From Pseudomonas sp. GR 6-02 (GTDB lineage Bacteria; Pseudomonadota; Gammaproteobacteria; Pseudomonadales; Pseudomonadaceae), in assembly GCF_001655615.1 (NCBI RefSeq), contig NZ_CP011567.1:4411001-4475000 (forward strand): 64,000 nt of DNA, read 5' to 3'. The position numbers were made by a program, and so were the translations under genes. Below are positions 21,996 to 30,166 of this stretch, piece after piece. Every line of letters begins with the position of its first letter. Within the stretch, counting starts at the first letter, position 1. Below the pieces are notes generated by a model. It saw only the letters and a program-made list of their open reading frames with translations. It searched no databases and had not been told where the DNA came from.

Positions 21996-22603
21996 TGAAG
22001 CATGAAGCAGTCGAGAAGAATATTGGCCTGCTGGCCTTCTTCATGGTTATCGCCGTCAGCATCGGCGGCCTGACCCAGATCGTTCCGCTGTTTTTCCAGG
22101 ACGTTACCAACAAGCCGGTCGAGGGCATGAAGCCTCGTACCGCCCTTGAACTGGAAGGCCGCGACATCTACATCGCCAACGGTTGTGTCGGCTGCCACTC
22201 GCAGATGATCCGTCCGTTCCGTGCTGAAACCGAACGCTACGGCCACTACTCGGTCGCCGGTGAAAGCGTCTGGGATCACCCGTTCCTGTGGGGTTCCAAG
22301 CGTACCGGTCCGGACCTGGCCCGTGTCGGCGGTCGTTACTCCGATGACTGGCAGCGTGCGCACTTGTACAACCCGCGCAACGTGGTGCCCGAGTCGAAAA
22401 TGCCGGCTTACCCGTTCCTCGTGGAAAACAAGCTCGACGGCAAAGACACCGCCAAGAAAATGGAAGTCTTGCGCACGCTCGGCGTCCCTTACACCGACGA
22501 AGACATCGCCGGCGCCAAGGATGCTGTGAAGGGCAAAACCGAAATGGACGCGCTGGTGGCCTATCTGCAAGGCCTGGGCACCATCATCAAAAGCAAACGG
22601 TGA
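21995..22603 (+). CDS. ccoO: cbb3 oxidase subunit II (CcoO, second operon)
   Basis: Mono-heme cytochrome c subunit of 202 aa, translationally coupled to ccoN by a one-base overlap. It has one N-terminal anchor ([20 protein letters not shown]), the heme c motif [13 protein letters not shown] near residue 65, and [12 protein letters not shown]. It differs from the first-operon copy mainly in the segment [20 protein letters not shown]. It should pair preferentially with the CcoN and CcoP next to it, though mixing between the two sets has been reported in P. aeruginosa. Confidence 0.95.
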   Translation: MKHEAVEKNIGLLAFFMVIAVSIGGLTQIVPLFFQDVTNKPVEGMKPRTALELEGRDIYIANGCVGCHSQMIRPFRAETERYGHYSVAGESVWDHPFLWGSKRTGPDLARVGGRYSDDWQRAHLYNPRNVVPESKMPAYPFLVENKLDGKDTAKKMEVLRTLGVPYTDEDIAGAKDAVKGKTEMDALVAYLQGLGTIIKSKR

Positions 22604-22608
22604 TTTAG

Positions 22609-22794
22609 ATGGATATCGGGATGATTCGTGGCCTGGGCACCGTTGTTGTGATGGTGGCCTTCATCGGTCTGGCGTTGTGGGTATTCAGCCCCAAGCGCAA
22701 GTCGGAGTTTGAAGACGCGACCTTGCTGCCTTTCGCGGATGATCCCGAAGCCATCAAGCACGTCGAGCAAGCTTCTAGGAGTAACAAAGAATGA
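22609..22794 (+). CDS. ccoQ: cbb3 oxidase subunit CcoQ (second operon)
   Basis: Single-helix small subunit of 61 aa: [20 protein letters not shown] is followed by [11 protein letters not shown] and the conserved LLPFADDPE. It starts six bases after ccoO and overlaps ccoP by four bases (ATGA). It is shorter in the tail than the first-operon copy. Confidence 0.88.
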   Translation: MDIGMIRGLGTVVVMVAFIGLALWVFSPKRKSEFEDATLLPFADDPEAIKHVEQASRSNKE

Positions 22795-23774
22795 CTACGT
22801 TCTGGAGTCTGTACGTCACAGTCCTCAGTCTCGGCACCATCTTCGCCCTGACCTGGCTGCTGCTGTCCACCCGCAAGGGCCAGCGCGCCGAGCAGACCGA
22901 CGAGACGGTCGGCCACTCCTTCGACGGGATCGAGGAGTACGACAACCCACTGCCGAAATGGTGGTTCATGCTGTTCGTGGGCACCATCATCTTCGCCCTT
23001 GGCTATCTGGTCCTGTACCCGGGCCTGGGTAACTGGAAAGGCCTGTTGCCAGGTTACAACTACCTGGATAACGAGAAGCAGACCGCGTTCGCCAACGGCC
23101 AGACCGGCTGGACCGGCGTCCACGAGTGGGAAAAGGAAATGGCCAGGTCGGACGCCAAGTTCGGCCCGATCTTCGCCAAGTTCGCTTCCATGCCAATCGA
23201 AGAAGTCGCCAAGGACCCGCAAGCCCTGAAGATGGGTGGCCGCCTGTTCGCCTCCAACTGCTCGGTCTGCCACGGTTCCGACGCCAAAGGCGCTTATGGC
23301 TTCCCTAACCTGACCGACGCCGACTGGCGCTGGGGCGGTGAAGCGGCAACCATCAAGACCACCATCATGGGCGGCCGTCACGCCGTGATGCCGGCCTGGG
23401 CCGAAGTGATCGGCGAACAAGGCGTCAGTGACGTTGCCGCTTACGTGCTGACCAGCCTCGATGGCCGCAAACTGCCGGAAGGCGCCAAGGCTGACCCGGT
23501 TGCCGGCCAGAAGCTGTTCGCTGCCAACTGCGTGGCTTGCCACGGTCCGGAAGGCAAAGGCACCCCGGCCATGGGCGCCCCTAACCTGACTCACCCGGCA
23601 GCGTTCATCTACGGTTCGAGCTTCGCTCAACTGCAGCAGACCATCCGTTACGGCCGTCAGGGCCAGATGCCTGCGCAAGAACAGCTGCAAGGCAACGACA
23701 AGGTTCACCTGCTGGCCGCTTACGTCTACAGCCTCTCTCACGGTGAGAAAGCGCCGGTGGCAGACACCCAGTAA
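22791..23774 (+). CDS. ccoP: cbb3 oxidase subunit III (CcoP, second operon)
   Basis: Di-heme cytochrome c subunit of 327 aa with two N-terminal helices. Heme c sites are [14 protein letters not shown] and [16 protein letters not shown], with possible Met ligands in MPAWAEV and GQMPAQEQ. Relative to the first-operon CcoP it contains an insert, roughly [15 protein letters not shown], just after the second membrane helix. That segment should lie in the periplasm between the anchor and the first heme domain. It is the last gene of the second cco operon, followed by a strong terminator. Confidence 0.95.
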   Translation: MTTFWSLYVTVLSLGTIFALTWLLLSTRKGQRAEQTDETVGHSFDGIEEYDNPLPKWWFMLFVGTIIFALGYLVLYPGLGNWKGLLPGYNYLDNEKQTAFANGQTGWTGVHEWEKEMARSDAKFGPIFAKFASMPIEEVAKDPQALKMGGRLFASNCSVCHGSDAKGAYGFPNLTDADWRWGGEAATIKTTIMGGRHAVMPAWAEVIGEQGVSDVAAYVLTSLDGRKLPEGAKADPVAGQKLFAANCVACHGPEGKGTPAMGAPNLTHPAAFIYGSSFAQLQQTIRYGRQGQMPAQEQLQGNDKVHLLAAYVYSLSHGEKAPVADTQ

Positions 23775-23793
23775 GGCAAACGCTCGATGCAAC

Positions 23794-23830
23794 AAAAAAG
23801 GCCCCGCCAGTGATCTGGCGGGGCCTTTTT
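23794..23830. terminator. Strong bidirectional terminator after the second cco operon
   Basis: GGCCCCGCCAG and CTGGCGGGGCC form an 11-bp GC-rich stem around TGAT. It has an A run before and a T run after, and separates ccoP from the convergent metallophosphoesterase. Confidence 0.92.
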
Positions 23831-24834
23831 CATGGGCGACTGGCGAAAATTGATTTCACCGGCACTTTCGCTACAGGCTTGCGGTTTTGCCACTGGTTGT
23901 TTTCGACCAGATCGACCTGCAGTTGCTTGCGATCCGCGGAAAAACTGGCAATCAGATAGGTCTCCTGGGAAGCGCTGCCACTGAGGAAAACGGGCACGTT
24001 CCCCCTATAGGACATGGAACCGCCGTTTTCATGAAGATGACCGGCGAATATGGCCGTCACTTCATATTTTGCGATCATGTCCCTGAAACGACTTTCCTGA
24101 CTCCAGTCACCCTGCCAGTCATAGGGTTTATGCATGTTGATAATGATCGCGTAACCTTGGGCCCGGGCGACTCGTAAATCATTTTCAAGCCAATCCAGCG
24201 CAGCGGTAATGTTAAAAGTTGTAGGATTCAGGGGATGGGAAATTTTGGTTGCGTAAGTCGGCTCATTATTAAGCTGGACCAGATGAACCTCCCCTATATT
24301 TTTGGAATAGGCAAGACTGCCCGAATACATCTTATTGAACAAAAAGCCCGTAATCTTCAAATCGAAATCATCTACCTTGCCGGCATGATGCTCTTGATAT
24401 TCGACAATACTGCCCGCCGCACAACTATTAGTAAAACAATCATCGACATTGTTCTGATAGTCATGATTACCCAAGCCGTACAGATAGTCTTTATTAAAGT
24501 ACTTCTGCAGCGTCGAATTGATATACGAACGCTGCCAACCATGACCAAACGCCGTCATGTCACCGTTGATCATCAATGGCACTTGCGACTGACCGCCCAT
24601 TTTGCTTCTGAAATCCGCAATACTCGCGAACTGGGTCTCCACCAGCCATTTGGCACGCTGTTCAAACTCTTTGTCGGATTCATATTCCTCACTGTCCGTT
24701 TTATCCGTCCACGGATACTGCGGATCAGACGCGAACACCATATGAATAGGTGTACCTTCATTTGAATGTGCGATAGATGCCAGCGACAGGATCCACATGC
24801 ATGCGAATAACTTCGCACCTTTTACAATGTTCAT
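23830..24834 (-). CDS. Secreted calcineurin-like metallophosphoesterase
   Basis: Predicted exported phosphoesterase of 334 aa. A signal peptide is visible (KLFACMWILSLASIAHS). The five metallophosphoesterase motifs are present in order: FASDPQYPW (motif I with DPQ instead of the usual DxH), NGDMTAFGHG, GLGNHDYQNN near 140, INMHKPYDWQG near 250 and FAGHLHENGG near 280. These provide the di-metal site. The substrate is unknown. Codon and base use are clearly AT-richer than in neighbouring genes (many ATA, AAT and TTA codons), which suggests recent acquisition. It sits between the cco operons and ccoG, which are otherwise close neighbours in P. aeruginosa. Confidence 0.8.
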   Translation of the reverse strand: MNIVKGAKLFACMWILSLASIAHSNEGTPIHMVFASDPQYPWTDKTDSEEYESDKEFEQRAKWLVETQFASIADFRSKMGGQSQVPLMINGDMTAFGHGWQRSYINSTLQKYFNKDYLYGLGNHDYQNNVDDCFTNSCAAGSIVEYQEHHAGKVDDFDLKITGFLFNKMYSGSLAYSKNIGEVHLVQLNNEPTYATKISHPLNPTTFNITAALDWLENDLRVARAQGYAIIINMHKPYDWQGDWSQESRFRDMIAKYEVTAIFAGHLHENGGSMSYRGNVPVFLSGSASQETYLIASFSADRKQLQVDLVENNQWQNRKPVAKVPVKSIFASRP

Positions 24835-25006
24835 AGAATTCCATTTCCGTAATATTAGATAGACACGCCGTTATTGAATAACTGCATACCAGAACAACTT
24901 ATTCCAGAAAATAGAAAACCGCAAACATCAAACAGCGGGCAATTCAGTTAATATATTTCCGACTTACTTATAACAACTGACAGCGTTGCTTTCGCCAGGA
25001 GCATAG

Positions 25007-25112
25007 GACTCCCGTACAGGGAAACGCAATGCGCGCCTGGCTGAAGCGCCACCGCGTCCTACCGCCTTCGATGCCAGGATTTTGCCGGTCGATGCCACCG
25101 TAGCGCTCGAAT
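25007..25112 (+). pseudogene. Decayed fragment of a PIN-domain toxin (VapC/FitB type)
   Basis: The frame from 25007 reads DSRTGKRNARLAEA, then TAFDARILPVDATVALE and a TGA stop at 25112. GKR..RLAEA followed by F.ARILP.D...A is the characteristic middle of VapC/FitB PIN-domain toxins. A TAG stop stands just upstream, the preceding IGLP segment is in another frame, and the reading ends about where an intact protein would continue with RWG. No antitoxin gene is left. This is a relic and cannot be functional. The 486-base gap 24835-25320 otherwise holds AT-rich DNA and the ccoG promoter. Confidence 0.55.
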
Positions 25113-25155
25113 GAGCTCACCGCCCCCTCAAAACCGTCCATAATTCACAAGTCAA

Positions 25156-25194
25156 TTGATTCAAGTCATTACACTGTCAGTTGATTTCCACCAA
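25156..25194 (+). promoter_or_regulatory. Two degenerate ANR-like sites upstream of ccoG
   Basis: TTGATTCAAGTCAT (25156-25169) and TTGATTTCCACCAA (25181-25194) each keep a perfect left half-site of TTGAT-N4-ATCAA; the second deviates at one position. They are 25 bases apart. A TATCAT -10-like hexamer follows at 25235-25240. Confidence 0.35.
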
Positions 25195-25320
25195 CGTGAC
25201 CAAAGGTCGCACCCTTGAGTTAGAGCTACAGGCGTATCATTGCGCCACTGCAACACCTCTTTTTGACCGCGGTCGGCACGTACTGACCGAGGCATTTTTC
25301 CACTGCCGTGGGATGCAATG

Positions 25321-26736
25321 ATGAGCAATCAGATTCCGGTACACGACGTCACTCCACCTGCCAAGAACGCGAACAACAGCGTCGACCTCTACGCCTCTCG
25401 AGAAAAGATCTACACCCGCGCCTTCACCGGCCTGTTCCGCAACCTGCGGATGACGGGTGGTGCCGCACTGTTTCTGCTGTATTTCGGCACGGTGTGGCTG
25501 AGTTGGGGCGGTCATCAGGCCGTCTGGTGGAACCTGCCGGAGCGTAAGTTCTTCATTTTTGGCGCGACCTTCTGGCCCCAGGACTTCATCCTGCTCTCGG
25601 GCATTCTGATCATCAGCGCCTTCGGCCTGTTCTTCATTACCGTGTATGCCGGTCGGGTCTGGTGCGGCTACACCTGCCCGCAAAGCGTCTGGACCTGGAT
25701 CTTCATGTGGTGCGAAAAGGTCACCGAAGGCGACCGCAACCAGCGCATCAAGCTCGACAAGGCGCCGATGAGCGCCAACAAATTCCTGCGCAAATTCAGC
25801 AAGCACACGATGTGGCTGCTGATCGGCTTCGTGACCGGCATGACCTTCGTCGGCTACTTCTCGCCGATTCGTGAACTGGTGATCGACTTCTTCACCGGTG
25901 AAGCCGATGGCTGGTCGTATTTCTGGGTCGGTTTCTTCACCCTCGCCACCTACGGCAACGCCGGCTGGCTACGCGAACAGGTGTGCATTTACATGTGTCC
26001 GTACGCCCGCTTCCAGAGCGTGATGTTCGACAAGGACACGCTGATCGTCTCCTACGACCCGCGCCGTGGCGAAAGCCGTGGCCCGCGCAAGAAAGGCATC
26101 GACTACAAGGCTCAGGGCCTGGGCGATTGCATCGACTGCACCATGTGCGTCCAGGTCTGCCCCACCGGCATCGACATCCGCGACGGCCTGCAAATCGAAT
26201 GCATCGGCTGTGCGGCCTGCATCGACGCCTGCGACAGCATCATGGACAAGATGGATTACCCGCGCGGCCTGATCAGCTACACCACTGAGCACAACCTGTC
26301 GGGGCAAAAAACCCATAAACTGCGCCCTCGCCTGATCGGCTACGCCCTGGTGTTGCTGACCATGATCGCGTTGCTGGTGACCGCGTTCTTCATGCGCTCG
26401 CTGGTCGGTTTCGATGTCAGCAAAGACCGCGTGCTGTACCGTGAGAACGCCGAAGGCCGGATCGAAAACGTCTACAGCCTGAAGATCATGAACAAGGACC
26501 AGCGCGACCACACCTACGTGCTCGAAGCCACCGGTCTACCGGACCTCAAGCTGCAAGGCAAGCGCGAGATCAAAGTCGCGGCCGGGGAAATTTTCAGCCA
26601 GCCGGTCGAGTTGTCCAGCTCGCCGGAGCAACTGCCGTCGAGCACCAACGAGGTGAAATTCATCCTCAAGGATGCCGATGACGCCAGCGTCCACGTTGAA
26701 GCCAAGAGCCGATTCATCGGCCCACAAATTCGTTGA
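25321..26736 (+). CDS. ccoG: cbb3 oxidase assembly protein CcoG (cupric reductase)
   Basis: Inner-membrane iron-sulfur protein (RdxA/FixG family) of 471 aa, which in Rhodobacter reduces Cu(II) to Cu(I) for CuB insertion into cbb3 oxidase. Five to six membrane helices are visible, with GYTCPQSVWTWIFMWCEKVT after the second and YMCPYARFQSVMFDKDT. Two ferredoxin-type clusters follow: CIDCTMCVQVCPTG near 270 and CIGCAACIDACDS near 300. An Ig-like C-terminal periplasmic domain follows the last helix (residues 350-471). Two adjacent ATGs (25318 and 25321) are possible. It is the first gene of ccoG-H-I-S. Confidence 0.93.
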   Translation: MSNQIPVHDVTPPAKNANNSVDLYASREKIYTRAFTGLFRNLRMTGGAALFLLYFGTVWLSWGGHQAVWWNLPERKFFIFGATFWPQDFILLSGILIISAFGLFFITVYAGRVWCGYTCPQSVWTWIFMWCEKVTEGDRNQRIKLDKAPMSANKFLRKFSKHTMWLLIGFVTGMTFVGYFSPIRELVIDFFTGEADGWSYFWVGFFTLATYGNAGWLREQVCIYMCPYARFQSVMFDKDTLIVSYDPRRGESRGPRKKGIDYKAQGLGDCIDCTMCVQVCPTGIDIRDGLQIECIGCAACIDACDSIMDKMDYPRGLISYTTEHNLSGQKTHKLRPRLIGYALVLLTMIALLVTAFFMRSLVGFDVSKDRVLYRENAEGRIENVYSLKIMNKDQRDHTYVLEATGLPDLKLQGKREIKVAAGEIFSQPVELSSSPEQLPSSTNEVKFILKDADDASVHVEAKSRFIGPQIR

Positions 26737-26747
26737 GAGAAGTGATC

Positions 26748-27287
26748 ATGCCCGCAGCAACTGCCGCAAGTCCCTGGTACAAGCACCTTTGGCCGTGGAT
26801 CATCATCGCCATCCTGGCCTGCTCGGTGACCTTGACCCTGTCGATGGTGACCATCGCGGTGAATCACCCGGACAACCTGGTCAACGACAACTATTACGAG
26901 GCCGGCAAAGGCATCAACCGCTCCCTGGACCGTGAACTGCTGGCCCAGACCCTGCAACTGCGAGCCAGCGTGCACCTGGATGAGCTGACCGGCGAAGTCG
27001 ACCTGCGCCTGAGCGGCAACAGCCAACCGAAAACCCTTGAGCTGAATCTGATTTCGCCGACCCAGCCGGAGAAGGATCGCAAGATCACCCTGGCCCGCAG
27101 CGAAACTGAACAGGGCCGCTACATTGGCCAGTTGAGCGACAAGGTCGAAGGCCGCCGCTTCGTCGAATTGCTGGGTGTGCAGGATGACAAGACCTGGCGC
27201 ATGTTCGAAGAAGAACAGGTCAGCCATGCCAAGGATCTGCTGCTCGGTGATGAGCCGTTGCAAGGTGCCGAAGACCTGAAGAAATAG
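26748..27287 (+). CDS. ccoH: FixH/CcoH family cbb3 oxidase assembly protein
   Basis: Single-pass membrane protein of 179 aa needed for stable cbb3 assembly; it is thought to work with the copper pump CcoI. The N-terminal helix is WPWIIIAILACSVTLTLSMV. The conserved NLVNDNYYEAGKGINRSLDR follows, then a periplasmic beta-rich domain. The ATG at 26748 (MPAATAAS) lies 12 bases after the ccoG stop and follows GAGAGAAG. A TTG at 26733 in the same frame is less likely. A REP pair separates it from ccoI. Confidence 0.9.
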   Translation: MPAATAASPWYKHLWPWIIIAILACSVTLTLSMVTIAVNHPDNLVNDNYYEAGKGINRSLDRELLAQTLQLRASVHLDELTGEVDLRLSGNSQPKTLELNLISPTQPEKDRKITLARSETEQGRYIGQLSDKVEGRRFVELLGVQDDKTWRMFEEEQVSHAKDLLLGDEPLQGAEDLKK

Positions 27288-27300
27288 TCACAACGATCTC

Positions 27301-27433
27301 CTGTGGCGAGCGGGCTTGCCCGCGTTCGGTTGCGCAGCAGCCGCAAGTTGTCTACTCGATCTATCGAGAAGTTCGCGCTGACTGTCTTTGGGACCGCTGC
27401 GCGGTCCAACGGGGGCAAGCCCCCTCGCCACAG
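27301..27433 (+). repeat. REP doublet (family A variant), copy 2, between ccoH and ccoI
   Basis: CTGTGGCGAGCGGGCTTGCC on the left faces GGCAAGCCCCCTCGCCACAG on the right. The arms differ from other copies by using GGGCTTGCCC in place of GGAGCTTGCTCC. It sits inside the ccoGHIS cluster, 14 bases after ccoH and 41 bases before ccoI. Confidence 0.8.
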
Positions 27434-27474
27434 AGGCCTTTGGGCCTGCCACAATGGTTTTCATGGCAACAAAC

Positions 27475-29925
27475 ATGACCAGTCCAACCCCCTGCTACCA
27501 CTGCGCACTGCCCGTCCCGGCCGGTAGCCGCTTCACCGCCGCTGTCCTCGGGGATACCCGCGAATTCTGCTGCCCGGGTTGCCAGGCGGTGGCCGAGGCC
27601 ATCGTGGCCGGTGGGCTGGAAAGTTATTACCAGCATCGCAGCGAAGCCTCGGCCAACCCCGAAGCCTTGCCGGTGCAGTTGGTCGACGAGTTGGCGCTGT
27701 ATGATCGCGCCGACGTGCAGCAACCCTTTGTCCGTCACGAAGGCGAACTCGCCGAAACCACTCTGTTGATGGAAGGCATCAGCTGCGCCGCCTGCGGCTG
27801 GCTGATCGAAAAGCATCTTCGCAGCCTGCCGGCGGTGGCCGAAGCACGCCTGAACCTGTCCAACCATCGCCTGCACGTGCGCTGGGCCGACGCGCAATTG
27901 CCGTTAAGCCAGGTGCTCAGCGAATTGCGCCACATCGGTTACGCCGCTCACCCTTATCAGGCCGACCGTGCCAGCGAACAACTGGCCAGCGAAAACCGTC
28001 TGGCCCTGCGCCAACTCGGGGTCGCCGGGTTGCTGTGGTTCCAGGCGATGATGGCGACCATGGCCACCTGGCCGGAATTCAACATTGACCTCAGCCCCGA
28101 ACTGCACACCATCCTGCGTTGGGTCGCGTTGTTTCTCACCACGCCGATCGTGTTCTACAGCTGTGCGCCGTTCTTCAAAGGGGCGATGCGCGATCTGCGC
28201 ACCCGGCACCTGACGATGGACGTCTCGGTGTCGCTCGCAATTGGCAGTGCCTATATCGCCGGGATCTGGACCTCGATCACCGGGGTCGGCGAGCTGTATT
28301 TCGATGCGGTGGGAATGTTTGCGCTGTTCCTGCTGGCTGGGCGCTACCTGGAACGCCGCGCCCGGGAACGAACCGCCGCCGCGACCGCACAACTGGTCAA
28401 TCTGTTGCCCGCCTCCTGCCTGCGGCTGAGTGCCGACGGCCAGAGCGAGCGGATTCTGCTCAGCGAGCTGCGCGTGGGCGATCAGGTGCTGGTGCACCCC
28501 GGCGCGATCCTGCCGGCCGACGGCAAGATCCTCGACGGTCAGTCGAGCATTGACGAATCCCTGCTCACCGGCGAATACCTGCCGCAACCACGAACCCTGG
28601 GCGACGCTGTCACCGCTGGCACCTTGAACGTCGAGGGTGCGTTGACCGTGGAGGTCCTGGCGCTGGGTCAGGACACGCGCCTGTCGGCCATCGTCCGCCT
28701 GCTGGATCGCGCCCAGGCCGAAAAGCCACGGCTGGCGGAAATCGCCGACCGCGCCGCACAATGGTTCTTGCTGCTGACGCTTATCGCAGTGGCCGCCATC
28801 GGCCTGCTCTGGTGGGAGCTGGATTCATCGCGAGCGTTCTGGATTGTCCTGGCGATGCTGGTTGCAACCTGCCCGTGCGCCTTGTCCCTGGCCACGCCGA
28901 CCGCTCTCACCGCCGCCACCGGCACGCTGCACAAACTGGGGCTTTTGCTGACGCGCGGCCATGTACTGGAAGGCCTGAACCAGATCGACACGGTGATTTT
29001 CGACAAGACCGGCACCCTCACCGAAGGTCGGCTGGCCTTGCGTTCGATCCGGCCGCTTGGGGCACTGGCGAGCGATCAATGCCTGAGCCTCGCCGCCGCC
29101 CTGGAAAACCGTTCCGAACACCCGATCGCCCGGGCTTTTGGCCGCGCGCCGCTGGCCGCCGAAGAGGTCCACAGCACGCCGGGCCTGGGCCTTGAAGGCT
29201 TGGTCGGCGCGCAACGCCTGCGCATTGGCCAACCGGGTTTTGTCTGCGAGCTCAGCGGTGCTCAAGTGCCGATGATGCCCGATGAACCCGGCCAATGGCT
29301 GCTGCTCGGCGACAGCCAGGGACCACTGGCGTGGTTCGTCCTCGACGACCGTTTGCGCGCCGACGCCCCCGCTCTGCTGGCGGCCTGCAAGGCTCGCGGC
29401 TGGCGCACCTTGCTGCTGTCCGGCGACAGCTCGCCGATGGTCGCCAGCGTCGCCGCCGAACTGGGCATCGACGAGGCCCGTGGCGGTTTGCGTCCGGACG
29501 ATAAATTGCAGGTGCTGCAACAACTGCACCAGGAAGGCCGCAAGGTGTTGATGCTCGGTGACGGGGTCAACGACGTGCCGGTGCTGGCCGCCGCCGACAT
29601 CAGCGTGGCGATGGGCTCGGCCACCGATCTGGCAAAAACCAGTGCCGACGCGGTGTTGCTGTCGAACCGCCTCGACGCGCTGGTGCAAGCCTTCAGCCTG
29701 GCCCGTCGCACCCGTCGGGTCATCATCGAGAACTTGCTGTGGGCAGCGCTGTACAATGGCCTCATGTTGCCATTCGCCGCCCTCGGCTGGATCACTCCGG
29801 TGTGGGCCGCGGTCGGCATGTCCATCAGTTCGTTGACCGTGGTGTTGAATGCTTTGCGCCTGACTCGCCTGCCGAGCGCGCCAGCTACCAGCGCCACGCC
29901 AGAAACCCGCCCGCTGCCGGCCTGA
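27475..29925 (+). CDS. ccoI: Copper-translocating P-type ATPase CcoI (cbb3 assembly)
   Basis: P1B-type ATPase of 816 aa (CcoI/FixI/CtpA branch) that moves Cu(I) across the inner membrane for cbb3 oxidase assembly rather than for detoxification. The N-terminus has a cysteine-rich segment (CYHCALPVPAGS and FCCPGCQAVAEA), then a metal-binding domain with GISCAACGWLIEKHL near 105. Eight membrane helices include the CPC motif in ATCPCALSLATP. Catalytic motifs are LLTGEYLP, DKTGTLTEG (phosphorylated Asp) and MLGDGVNDVPVLAAADIS. The start MTSPTPCYHCALP at 27475 was preferred; upstream in-frame ATGs (27454, 27463) abut the REP element. Confidence 0.93.
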   Translation: MTSPTPCYHCALPVPAGSRFTAAVLGDTREFCCPGCQAVAEAIVAGGLESYYQHRSEASANPEALPVQLVDELALYDRADVQQPFVRHEGELAETTLLMEGISCAACGWLIEKHLRSLPAVAEARLNLSNHRLHVRWADAQLPLSQVLSELRHIGYAAHPYQADRASEQLASENRLALRQLGVAGLLWFQAMMATMATWPEFNIDLSPELHTILRWVALFLTTPIVFYSCAPFFKGAMRDLRTRHLTMDVSVSLAIGSAYIAGIWTSITGVGELYFDAVGMFALFLLAGRYLERRARERTAAATAQLVNLLPASCLRLSADGQSERILLSELRVGDQVLVHPGAILPADGKILDGQSSIDESLLTGEYLPQPRTLGDAVTAGTLNVEGALTVEVLALGQDTRLSAIVRLLDRAQAEKPRLAEIADRAAQWFLLLTLIAVAAIGLLWWELDSSRAFWIVLAMLVATCPCALSLATPTALTAATGTLHKLGLLLTRGHVLEGLNQIDTVIFDKTGTLTEGRLALRSIRPLGALASDQCLSLAAALENRSEHPIARAFGRAPLAAEEVHSTPGLGLEGLVGAQRLRIGQPGFVCELSGAQVPMMPDEPGQWLLLGDSQGPLAWFVLDDRLRADAPALLAACKARGWRTLLLSGDSSPMVASVAAELGIDEARGGLRPDDKLQVLQQLHQEGRKVLMLGDGVNDVPVLAAADISVAMGSATDLAKTSADAVLLSNRLDALVQAFSLARRTRRVIIENLLWAALYNGLMLPFAALGWITPVWAAVGMSISSLTVVLNALRLTRLPSAPATSATPETRPLPA

Positions 29926-29947
29926 GCCGCGCGGGCATGGAGTCCAG

Positions 29948-30166
29948 ATGCCAGCTCTCTACGTGATGATCCCGGCCGCGCTGCTGATCGTGGCCATCGC
30001 TATCTACATCTTCTTCTGGGCGGTCGACAGCGGTCAGTACGACGACCTCGACGGCCCGGCCCACAGCATCCTGTTCGACGACCAGGACCCGAAGCACACG
30101 GCAGCGGTCGACGAGGCCAGCGGCCATCCGGCCAAACCCGACGACAAGGCGCCACCCCATGCTTGA
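29948..30166 (+). CDS. ccoS: cbb3 oxidase maturation protein CcoS
   Basis: Small membrane protein of 72 aa required for cofactor (heme b/CuB) insertion into cbb3 oxidase in Rhodobacter. One helix, MIPAALLIVAIAIYIFFW, is followed by AVDSGQYDDLDGPAHSILFD, the hallmark segment of CcoS. It starts 22 bases after ccoI and overlaps the next gene by eight bases, so the two are probably translationally coupled. Confidence 0.92.
   Translation: MPALYVMIPAALLIVAIAIYIFFWAVDSGQYDDLDGPAHSILFDDQDPKHTAAVDEASGHPAKPDDKAPPHA

Noticed and set aside
24235..24765. 176-codon frame antisense to the metallophosphoesterase
   Set aside because: The opposite strand encodes all phosphoesterase motifs and a signal peptide; this frame has neither.
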